35,992 bases of DNA from an uncultured Clostridiaceae bacterium (lineage in GTDB: Bacteria; Bacillota; Clostridia; Lachnospirales; Lachnospiraceae). Positions 22,000 through 29,667 of the stretch are shown here, piece after piece; position 1 is the first letter of the stretch; each line of letters starts with the position of its first letter. The position numbers were made by a program, and so were the translations under genes. The notes under the pieces are model-generated. The model did not search any database, was not told where the DNA came from, and saw nothing but the letters and a program-made list of their open reading frames with translations. The stretch lies in assembly GCA_958441075.1 (NCBI GenBank), contig CAUCBQ010000006.1:1-35992 (forward strand), read 5' to 3'.

Positions 22000-23601
22000 T
22001 TAAGATTTGTATTTTGCCTGAAAGTCAGAGGGGGTAATGCCATGGACATTTTTGAATGCCCGGGAAAAGGAGCGGTAATCTCCGTACCCTACCTCATAAG
22101 CCACATCGCTGATGGAAGCAGACGGATTCGTAAGAACGCGGCGGGCATATTCCATCTTTTCTGTCAGCAGGTAGTCTCTTAAGTTTACATTTGTTTTATT
22201 TTTAAAATAGATGGCAAAGTAAGAAGGACTTAAGTGGACTTCACGGGCAATGTCCTCAATCTTAATGTGATTTGTAATGTTGCGGTGAATAAACTCCTTG
22301 GCCGTACAGATAATAGGGTCGTCTGCCCTGGAAGCATTTTCCTGTACCTGAGCGTATTTGGAAGAAGCATAGCCGTATACGGCGTCTATAAATTCTGACA
22401 GCTGGCAGAAGGAGTCGGATAGCCACTGTCGGATCTGGGATAGCTGTTTAAAGCGGTATAGATCTCTGGCAGTGGCGATTTCTGAAATTTCTCCATGTGA
22501 AAAATTAGAAAACTCCTGCTGAACCTGATGGAACAGGGCATAGCACAGGCTGTAAACATAGTTTGGAGGGGGCATAGGCACATAGAGAAGGCTGTCTATA
22601 AATTCATTGCAGTAGGTTTTGATCCCTTCCCTGTCCTTTTTTACAATATATTGGAATAAGGGAAGGCAGTCTATATCTGAAAGCCTGGTTTTGGGCGGTA
22701 TGGTACAGATCGTTTCGTATGTAAATATATGCGAGGATGAGTCGTACAGCTGATAAGTGAGGGCTGTCAGAGCCCTGTTGTAGGAATAAGAGCACTCCAT
22801 CAGCCCGGATACGGTATCGCCTACACCGATAAAGGGAAGAGGGAGTTCTTTGTTTTTCAATGCTTCCAGACAGCGCAGGGCCACATGGAAGGGGATCAGG
22901 CTGGAGGTATTGAAAATTCCAATCAGCTGTTTTGAATCATGCTTCCAGAAAATATGTTTTTCTCCGGCAAATTCCTGATTTAGCTGCTTTAAAACCGGAT
23001 CAGGAGAAAAGGAGGGTGTTCCGTCAGAAATATTTTCTCCAAATAGGAAGACGCAGACATAGCAGGAGCTGTCGCTTAAGGGAAGATTTGTATCTCTCAG
23101 CATCCGGGAAATGATCCCGGATTCCAAAATTTTTCCGTCAATGAGATTATTGAAAAAACTAAAATTAAACTGTTCCTGATAAAGACGCCGGGTGCTGCTA
23201 CGGTTCTGGCTGTTTCGTTCCAGAAAGATACGGCAGATTTCATCGGTAAGTTCGGTACTGTTTAAAGGCTTTAAAAGATATGCCTTGGCTCCATAGCGCA
23301 TCGCTTCTTTAGCATAGGAAAAGTCGTCATAGCCGCTTAATATAATAAAATCGGTAGAGATTCCGGCATTCCGGCAGCGCTCAATTACCTCAAGTCCCGT
23401 AAGATCCGGCATACGGATATCAATAATAGCGAGATCGGGCTTATGTTTAATAATAGCATCCAGAGCGTCATGGCCATTGGATGCAATGGCTGCAATGCGG
23501 ATTCCCAGACTTTCCCAGTTGATTGCGGTTTTTACTCCTTCCAGAACGGAGTATTCGTCATCTGCCAAAACAGCAGTAAATTCAACAGAGTTTTGTTCCA
23601 T
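22000..23601 (-). CDS. YesN-type AraC-family response regulator
   Basis: 533 residues. An N-terminal receiver domain has the acidic pocket DDE (about 14-16), phospho-acceptor Asp61 in LAIIDIRMPDLTG, and Lys111 in YLLKPLN. A long variable middle (about 140-420) follows, and then a C-terminal AraC double helix-turn-helix (KIEDIAREVHLSPSYFAIYF, then SISDVAYEVGYGDYRSFSRAFK). With the kinase it forms a two-component system that most likely activates the divergent ABC-transporter operon and perhaps the GH38/GH51 operon. It has a consensus promoter of its own at 23675-23703. AGGAGG lies 6 nt before the ATG. Confidence 0.94.
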   Translation of the reverse strand: MEQNSVEFTAVLADDEYSVLEGVKTAINWESLGIRIAAIASNGHDALDAIIKHKPDLAIIDIRMPDLTGLEVIERCRNAGISTDFIILSGYDDFSYAKEAMRYGAKAYLLKPLNSTELTDEICRIFLERNSQNRSSTRRLYQEQFNFSFFNNLIDGKILESGIISRMLRDTNLPLSDSSCYVCVFLFGENISDGTPSFSPDPVLKQLNQEFAGEKHIFWKHDSKQLIGIFNTSSLIPFHVALRCLEALKNKELPLPFIGVGDTVSGLMECSYSYNRALTALTYQLYDSSSHIFTYETICTIPPKTRLSDIDCLPLFQYIVKKDREGIKTYCNEFIDSLLYVPMPPPNYVYSLCYALFHQVQQEFSNFSHGEISEIATARDLYRFKQLSQIRQWLSDSFCQLSEFIDAVYGYASSKYAQVQENASRADDPIICTAKEFIHRNITNHIKIEDIAREVHLSPSYFAIYFKNKTNVNLRDYLLTEKMEYARRVLTNPSASISDVAYEVGYGDYRSFSRAFKNVHGITPSDFQAKYKS

Positions 23602-23674
23602 GGGGGTCCTCCTGGGGGGCGAAAAATAGATAATAGTAATACAGGCAGATAATCAGAAATATGATATGATTTCG

Positions 23675-23703
23675 ATTATATACGTCAGTATAATTACTGT
23701 CAA
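23675..23703 (-). promoter_or_regulatory. Consensus promoter of the two-component system
   Basis: On the minus strand, TTGACA (23703-23698), exactly 17 bp, TATAAT (23680-23675). A perfect sigma-A promoter, implying that the sensor system is made constitutively. Confidence 0.8.
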
Positions 23704-23712
23704 GGGCAGGAT

Positions 23713-23745
23713 TTGTTACATAAGACAGCATAAAAATTGTTACAT
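23713..23745 (+). promoter_or_regulatory. Direct repeat TTGTTACAT, candidate regulator sites
   Basis: TTGTTACAT occurs at 23713-23721 and 23737-23745, 24 bp apart on the same face of the helix within about 0.3 turn. AraC-type regulators commonly bind such direct repeats. The sites lie upstream of the transporter operon, where no good -35 box is seen. Confidence 0.5.
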
Positions 23746-23846
23746 GAAAGTTAAAATATGTCCTTCTGATTGTGAAAAATAAATGATAAAGTTAAGCCAT
23801 CCACAGGCGAGAGATAAAACAGAAAATAAAATTTAAGGAGGAAGTT

Positions 23847-25253
23847 ATGAGAAAGAAACGTTTAATGAGTATTGCCCTGGCGGCAGTAATGGCAGCTTCC
23901 GTTGCAGGGTGCGGTTCCGGTTCTGATACGGCAGCCAGTGCGGAAAGCACTCAGGCAGAGGGCGGAAGCGCTCAGGCTCCGGAGGGCGCTACTACGGTAG
24001 AGGTATGGACAGAGGACCGTCATGATCTGGAGTATGTAGAAAAGATGATTGATCAGTACAACCAGAACAATGAGGACAATATTTTTATCAATCTGACTGT
24101 TATTACAGAGGATTATAAGAATATGCTGGCTCTGGCGTACAATGGAGGAACAGCTCCGGACGTAGTTGGAGCAAACAGCCTTCCATTAAATACATTTGCA
24201 GATACAGGAATTCTGATGCCTTTAAACGAGTACATTGATTCCGATGAAACCTTCCAGAAGGTAAATGAACCCTATGAGCATTCCTATGAAGGCGAGAATA
24301 CAAGAAACGGAAATATCTACTTTGTATACAGCGGTATGCGTTCCGGCGTTCGTGTAGAATATAATAAGAATATTCTGGAAGAGTGCGGTTATACAGAAAT
24401 TCCTTCCAAATTAGAAGATTACATTGATATGGCTAAGGATATTACAGCAAAGGGTGCAGGCAACTATTATGGTATCGGATTTACATCCGCATCTACCTTT
24501 GAGCGTCTTCTGGAAATGTCCGCTCAGGTTTCCGGTATTTACTACTATGACTATGTAAACGGAAAATATGACTTCAGCGGCTACAAGGATATTGTTGAAC
24601 TTGGAAAGAGATTTATTTCTGAAGACATCGCATATCCGGATCAGCAGGGCGTTGACAATATGAGAGCTCTGTTTGCAGAAGGCCAGTTTGCCCTGTGGAG
24701 CAACGCTTCTCAGGAAGCCAGCGTATTTACCAATCAGATTCCGATTACCGAGTTTGAGTGGGGCGTAGCAGAGGTTCCGTCCCTGACAGGTGAGATTGAG
24801 GGCGCACTGCAGACAACTCCTTCCAAGGCATACGGTATCGTATCTACCTCTGAGCATAAGGATGAGGCATGGAAGGTAATTCAGTACTTCCAGTCAGAGG
24901 AATTCTTAAAGGGCTACTTAGAAAGCGGCTACTGTCTGCCGATCAGCACATATATGGATGCTGTAATCGACAAGACAAAGATCGGCCGCATGGCAGATTT
25001 CTCGCTGCTTGATTACGAGTCCGTATATCCGAAGCCTCCGGTGATTAACCTGACCGGAGATGACTACAGAGTAGTATTATGGAATGCAGTAATGGATTAT
25101 GTAGACGTAGATGAGGCCATCGAAGATCTGAATACCCGTTATAATGAGGCTCTGGAGGCAGATATAGCTTCCGGCGCTACAAAGAGACTGGTAATTTCCG
25201 ATTATGATCCTCTTCATCCAAGCGACGGAACGATCACATATCTGGATAAATAA
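23847..25253 (+). CDS. ABC sugar transporter substrate-binding lipoprotein
   Basis: 468 residues, family 1 extracellular solute-binding protein. The N terminus is a lipoprotein signal: MRKKRLMSIALAAVMAASVAGC with the lipobox Cys at residue 22, then a Ser/Gly/Ala-rich linker. The mature part shows VEVWTEDRHDLEYVEKMIDQYN and GGTAPDVVGANS near the start of the ligand-binding lobes. Anchored outside the membrane, it should bind an oligosaccharide and hand it to the two permeases encoded next. AAGGAGG lies 5 nt before the ATG. A short hairpin with a T run after the gene (25291-25311) probably lowers expression of downstream genes relative to the binding protein. Confidence 0.95.
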   Translation: MRKKRLMSIALAAVMAASVAGCGSGSDTAASAESTQAEGGSAQAPEGATTVEVWTEDRHDLEYVEKMIDQYNQNNEDNIFINLTVITEDYKNMLALAYNGGTAPDVVGANSLPLNTFADTGILMPLNEYIDSDETFQKVNEPYEHSYEGENTRNGNIYFVYSGMRSGVRVEYNKNILEECGYTEIPSKLEDYIDMAKDITAKGAGNYYGIGFTSASTFERLLEMSAQVSGIYYYDYVNGKYDFSGYKDIVELGKRFISEDIAYPDQQGVDNMRALFAEGQFALWSNASQEASVFTNQIPITEFEWGVAEVPSLTGEIEGALQTTPSKAYGIVSTSEHKDEAWKVIQYFQSEEFLKGYLESGYCLPISTYMDAVIDKTKIGRMADFSLLDYESVYPKPPVINLTGDDYRVVLWNAVMDYVDVDEAIEDLNTRYNEALEADIASGATKRLVISDYDPLHPSDGTITYLDK

Positions 25254-25290
25254 GCAATAAATGACAGGGGGGGTCCGGCTGCTGGAATGT

Positions 25291-25311
25291 ACCGGTTCCC
25301 CTCCGGTTTTT
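25291..25311 (+). terminator. Short attenuating hairpin after the binding-protein gene
   Basis: ACCGG (25291-25295) pairs with CCGGT (25303-25307) across 7 nt, followed by TTTT. A weak intrinsic terminator between binding protein and permease is common in these operons and adjusts stoichiometry. Confidence 0.6.
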
Positions 25312-25336
25312 ACAGCCTGTATGCAGGAGGTTTTAG

Positions 25337-26251
25337 ATGAACACAAAGAAGAAAAAATTTAAGATAACAAGGGACGGCATTGCGGCTGCTCTGATGCTGA
25401 CTCCCTCCACCATCCTTTTAGCTGTGTGCTCCATCTATCCCTTTATCTGGATTTTCCGGTATGTATGCTTTGACTACAATGGATTTACAGCTACCTACAC
25501 CGGAAGCCGGAACTTTATGAGAATGCTTTCTGATAAGGCGTTCTGGGGAAGCGTGGGACACACTATGGAATACGCAGTCTATAAGCTGGCGTTTATTATC
25601 CCCCTGGCTTTGCTTTTAGCTGTGCTTTTAAATGCAAAGATGCGGGGAAGCAATTTCTTCAGGGGCATTTATTTTATGCCTACGGTTATCAGTACTTCTA
25701 TTTCCGGTATGATCTTTGCCTTTATCTTTGCAACTCAGAACGGTATTGCCAATGAGATGCTTTTAAGTGCACATCTGATTGATTCCCCCATTAAATGGCT
25801 GACCAGTAAGGAATGGGTTATGGTAGCGGTAACGGTGCTGGCGGTCTGGGGCGGCCTCGGAAATTATATGCTGTACTTCACCACAGGAATGAACAGTGTG
25901 GCAGAGGATGTATATGAATCAGCCAAGATCGACGGCGCAGGTGCCGTTCAGACCTTCTTCTATATTACGCTTCCCATGCTGGCGCCGGTACTTAAGGTTG
26001 TTTTGATGCTTGCCATTACCAGTGCATTTAAGGATTATGAAGCAATTATGGTTCTGTCAAAGGGAGGGCCGGGAAACCGTTCCATGGTTATGTTCTTATA
26101 TATCTACAACCTGATTTTCGGAACAGCCAATACAACTACGCAGGCACAGATCGGTTACGGCGCTCTTTTAAGCGTTGTGGCAGCTCTGATCGTAGGTATC
26201 ATTACAGCAATCTATCTGTTTGTATCCAGAAAACTGGATGATGTAGTATAA
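25337..26251 (+). CDS. Sugar ABC transporter permease (MalF/UgpA type)
   Basis: 304 residues with about six transmembrane segments; the first is at about residues 14-38. The EAA loop that docks the ATPase is seen as DVYESAKIDGAGAVQTFFYITLPMLAP. It is the first of two permease subunits; with the binding lipoprotein it imports oligosaccharides. AGGAGG lies 6 nt before the ATG. No ATPase gene is present in the window; such systems often share a multitask MsmK-like ATPase encoded elsewhere. Confidence 0.95.
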   Translation: MNTKKKKFKITRDGIAAALMLTPSTILLAVCSIYPFIWIFRYVCFDYNGFTATYTGSRNFMRMLSDKAFWGSVGHTMEYAVYKLAFIIPLALLLAVLLNAKMRGSNFFRGIYFMPTVISTSISGMIFAFIFATQNGIANEMLLSAHLIDSPIKWLTSKEWVMVAVTVLAVWGGLGNYMLYFTTGMNSVAEDVYESAKIDGAGAVQTFFYITLPMLAPVLKVVLMLAITSAFKDYEAIMVLSKGGPGNRSMVMFLYIYNLIFGTANTTTQAQIGYGALLSVVAALIVGIITAIYLFVSRKLDDVV

Positions 26252-26262
26252 GGAGGAAAACC

Positions 26263-27129
26263 ATGGAAAAAGGTCATGCGGTGTATTCCACCAAATCGAA
26301 AATTTTAAGAGGGATTGTCTGGGTGCTTATGCTGATCCTGGCGCTCTTTATGGTATTCCCGATCCTTTATATTGTACTTGGTTCCTTTAAGGAAAACTCA
26401 GAGCTTTTAGTAGGTGGAACGAACATTCTGCCCAGCCGCTGGGTATTTACCAACTACTCAGATGCATGGAAGCAGGCTAATTTTGCTACCTATACGTTGA
26501 ACAGTATTTTTCTGGCTCTGGGCGTTATGGTCATTACACTGATTACATCAACCATGTCAGGCTATGTATTTTCCAGAAGAAAATTCTGGGGAAAAGAGAT
26601 TCTTTACAGCCTGTTTGTTGCATTTATGTTTATCAACGTAGGTTCTGTTTCCTTAAGGCCGCTGTTTGAGCTGGCAGTAAAGCTGAACATGAATAAAAAT
26701 CTTCTGTCTGTTATTCTTATTTCGGTAGGAACCGGACAGGCAACCTATATTTTCCTTTGCAGAGGTTTTGTAAACTCTCTTCCAAAGGAGCTGGATGAGG
26801 CAGCCAAGATTGACGGATGTACCTTCTTCCAGACCTATCGTCTGGTTATTGTACCTCTGTTAAAGCCGGTTATGGCTACCATCGCCCTTTTATCCTTCAG
26901 ACAGGGCTGGAACGAATATATTCTTCCTCTGGTATTTACCATGACAAATGATAAATTAAGACCCCTGACGGTAGGTGTGAATATGCTGAAAAATGCAGGA
27001 GACGGCGCGGCAGCCTGGAACATCATGTTTGCAGGAGCAACCATCGCGATTATCCCCATGCTTATTACATACTGTATTTTCAGCAGATACTTTATGGGCG
27101 GTATGACGACCGGCGCAGTAAAGGGATAA
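26263..27129 (+). CDS. Sugar ABC transporter permease (MalG/LplC type)
   Basis: 288 residues, six predicted transmembrane segments, the first at about residues 16-40. The EAA loop reads ELDEAAKIDGCTFFQTYRLVIVPLLKP. It is the second permease of the pair, 11 bp after the first, whose stop codon overlaps the AGGAGG used here. A hairpin follows (27134-27163), so distal glycosidase genes may be expressed at a lower level. Confidence 0.95.
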   Translation: MEKGHAVYSTKSKILRGIVWVLMLILALFMVFPILYIVLGSFKENSELLVGGTNILPSRWVFTNYSDAWKQANFATYTLNSIFLALGVMVITLITSTMSGYVFSRRKFWGKEILYSLFVAFMFINVGSVSLRPLFELAVKLNMNKNLLSVILISVGTGQATYIFLCRGFVNSLPKELDEAAKIDGCTFFQTYRLVIVPLLKPVMATIALLSFRQGWNEYILPLVFTMTNDKLRPLTVGVNMLKNAGDGAAAWNIMFAGATIAIIPMLITYCIFSRYFMGGMTTGAVKG

Positions 27130-27133
27130 AAAC

Positions 27134-27167
27134 AAGCCGCTTATCACTTTGGATAGGCGGCTTATTT
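27134..27167 (+). terminator. Hairpin between transporter and enzyme genes
   Basis: AAGCCGCTTATC (27134-27145) pairs with GATAGGCGGCTT (27152-27163), 12 bp with one G-T pair and a 6-nt loop, followed by ATTTT. Likely a partial terminator, as no new promoter is evident in the 79-bp gap. Confidence 0.65.
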
Positions 27168-27208
27168 TAGTAAATGAGCCTGCGGGCGTAAATTGAAGGA
27201 GAACACAG

Positions 27209-29647
27209 ATGAAGGAATGGAAGCTGGGCCATGATGGATTTGTCATGGAATATATGATTGCAGGGCCGAAGGTTACGCCCTTTAAGTCTGATGAGAAGGC
27301 AGAAAACCAGCTGGAGCTGGAAGCGCGGCTCAGGGAGCAGATAGTAACGCCTAAAAAGGAGGGCTGCCGGATCAGGCCGCAGCTGGGGCAGAAAGGGGAA
27401 AATGGCTGCCGGTGGTCTGTGTGGGCTTCCGGAAATAACTGTTTTATCGATGTATCCCATTTTTACAGCACCCTTCAGAAAATCAGCCTTCTGGCTGCCG
27501 TCAATCTGAAGGCTGATGAAGCCTGTGAGGTAAAGGCCAGAATCTGGACCTATATGGCTCTGGGAATTTACTGCAACGGAAAACTGGCGGGAGAGGTAAA
27601 GCGCCCGGTTTACAAACCGATTCAGTATCAAGATGTGACGCTTTCACTGAACAAAGGAGATAATCTGATTTTCTGTGAATGTGAAAATCTGGGAGTACGG
27701 GATACCAGAAATATTACAGGAATCCAGATCATGGATCACAGGGAGAACATAAGGGTAACTCTTCCGGACAGCCGGTTTCAGAATCAGGTGTTTGAGGATA
27801 CAGAGTTTATGAGGAAGCTTAAGCTGTGCAGGGGGCGTCTTGTGATGCCCGGAATGGCAGGAGAGGAGCTTTCCCTATGCCTTCACAAAGACAGCCCGGA
27901 TTATGAGGTTATGAGCCTTCCTCAGACACAGGTTTCCCTTCAGGGAAAAACAGAGGTGACAGTTCCCGAAGAAACAGCTCTTATATCTGTAACGCTCAGA
28001 CGTCCGGATTATGAACTGACCCGTCAGATGGAATTGACAGAGCGCCGCCGTCCATATTATCCATCTTCAGGTATGACAGAAAGGGAAAACTGGAATCGAA
28101 TCCTGAGAGAAATTGCATCTGCAGGAAGCTTAAACCGCGGAAGGTTTGGATTTGCAGTTTTTAATGTTTTGGCAAGAAAACAGCTGGGAATCCATGATCC
28201 GGAGGACAGACGGCGCTTATTGGAGGATCTGGAGCTGATTGAAGAACGGGTAGACTGCTCGGATTTTCTGGTCTGTGGCCTGATCCGGTATATGCGTCTG
28301 TATGAGATGGATGAAGAACTGCAGAGAAGAACAAAGCAGGTTCTGCTAAATTACCGGTACTGGATGGATATGGACGGAGCAGACGCCATGTGCTTCTGGA
28401 GTGAAAATCATTCACTGATGTTTTATTCTGCAGCCATGGAGGCAGGACAGCTTTATCCGGAAGAGTATTTCCCATTGGCGGGTATGAGGGGAAAAGAGCT
28501 CCACCAGTGGGGGATCAGCCGTCTGGTTCAGTGGCTGGACGATACGGAGGCGTATGGGTTTGAGGAATTTTTAAGCACGGTTTATATGTGCGTGACCTTT
28601 GCGGCCCTGTTAAATGTGATAGATTTTGCACCGGAAGAGCTTTCAGAGCGTGCAAGGGCACTGGAGGATCGTCTGGTGAAGGAACTCTGTCTTCAGACCT
28701 TTAAGGGAAGTGTGATTGCGCCTATGGGACGGGTTTACAGAGAGGTGATCTATCCCTTCTGTCAGGGCGCTCAGTCGTTGATTAACCGGATGGACCCTGA
28801 GACCCCGTGGGCCTATGGAGAAGGCTGGCTGGCATTTCTTACAGGAAGCACCTACCGCTTCCCACAGGAGATGAAGGAACGGATGAAGCAGGCTGTATCC
28901 TGCCGGTACACATCGGGAAATGCGGTGATTGTGCTTGAAAAAACACAGGATTACTGTCTGTCCTCGGTAGAATCTCCCAGAGAGGACAGGAATAGCAGGT
29001 GGGAAAATATCCGCTTTGAAAAGGGAGAAAAAGTCCATACCCATGCGTTTACCAGATCTTTAAATGAATGCTTCCATGGAACCTCTGCATTTGGACCGGG
29101 AATTTACGGTTATCAGCAGCATATGTGGTATGGCGCTCTTTCTCCCGAGGCGGTGATATTTTCCAATCATCCGGGAGCCACAGCAGAGCAGTCAGATATG
29201 AGGCCCGGATACTGGCATGGGAATGGAGTAATGCCGGCAGTAAAGCAGGTTCCCGGTATGCTGGGAGCGGTTTATCGGATTCCTGAGAATCATCCGATTC
29301 ATTTTACCCATGTATATTGTCCGGAAGAACGGTTTGACCGTATTCTGAAAAGAAAAAACTGGATTTTTTTGGAAAAAGATACAGGTTATATGGGGCTGTG
29401 GTGCAGTACAGAGCTGAGTCCCTTTGACGATATGATATTTAACTGCGAGTTAAGGGCTTATGGAGACGATATGGCATATCTGTGCGTCTGCGGCAGTGCG
29501 GCAAAATGGCGTTCACTGGAACAGTTTGGAGAATGGGCTCAGAGTCTGGAACCATCCTACAATAAAGAAACAGGGGCCTTAAAAACAGAGAGCGGCTTTG
29601 AACTTACCTATCAGGCTGTACAGGATGACACACAGTATCTTTTATAA
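27209..29647 (+). CDS. Unrecognised 812-residue protein in glycan locus
   Basis: I do not recognise this family. There is no signal peptide. Residues about 50-190 look like a beta-sandwich (ISLLAAVNLKADEACEVKARIWTYM, YCNGKLAGEV, LNKGDNLIFCE), similar in style to the accessory domains of glycosidases. Residues 300-560 are helix-rich, with CFWSENHSLMFYSAAMEAGQLYP and WAYGEGWLAFLTG, reminiscent of the alpha/alpha-toroid of polysaccharide lyases and family 88/105-type hydrolases. The C-terminal part is beta-rich with many Trp, Tyr and His residues (TSAFGPGIYGYQQHMWYGALSPEA, HPGATAEQSDMRPGYWHGNG). This helix-toroid plus beta-sandwich order resembles heparinase or alginate lyase-like enzymes. GAAGGAG precedes the ATG, and the GH28-like gene starts 20 bp after its stop. 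A cytoplasmic carbohydrate-active role is inferred only from context and shape. Confidence 0.65.
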   Translation: MKEWKLGHDGFVMEYMIAGPKVTPFKSDEKAENQLELEARLREQIVTPKKEGCRIRPQLGQKGENGCRWSVWASGNNCFIDVSHFYSTLQKISLLAAVNLKADEACEVKARIWTYMALGIYCNGKLAGEVKRPVYKPIQYQDVTLSLNKGDNLIFCECENLGVRDTRNITGIQIMDHRENIRVTLPDSRFQNQVFEDTEFMRKLKLCRGRLVMPGMAGEELSLCLHKDSPDYEVMSLPQTQVSLQGKTEVTVPEETALISVTLRRPDYELTRQMELTERRRPYYPSSGMTERENWNRILREIASAGSLNRGRFGFAVFNVLARKQLGIHDPEDRRRLLEDLELIEERVDCSDFLVCGLIRYMRLYEMDEELQRRTKQVLLNYRYWMDMDGADAMCFWSENHSLMFYSAAMEAGQLYPEEYFPLAGMRGKELHQWGISRLVQWLDDTEAYGFEEFLSTVYMCVTFAALLNVIDFAPEELSERARALEDRLVKELCLQTFKGSVIAPMGRVYREVIYPFCQGAQSLINRMDPETPWAYGEGWLAFLTGSTYRFPQEMKERMKQAVSCRYTSGNAVIVLEKTQDYCLSSVESPREDRNSRWENIRFEKGEKVHTHAFTRSLNECFHGTSAFGPGIYGYQQHMWYGALSPEAVIFSNHPGATAEQSDMRPGYWHGNGVMPAVKQVPGMLGAVYRIPENHPIHFTHVYCPEERFDRILKRKNWIFLEKDTGYMGLWCSTELSPFDDMIFNCELRAYGDDMAYLCVCGSAAKWRSLEQFGEWAQSLEPSYNKETGALKTESGFELTYQAVQDDTQYLL

Positions 29648-29667
29648 AGACAAAAGGGAGGAATATC

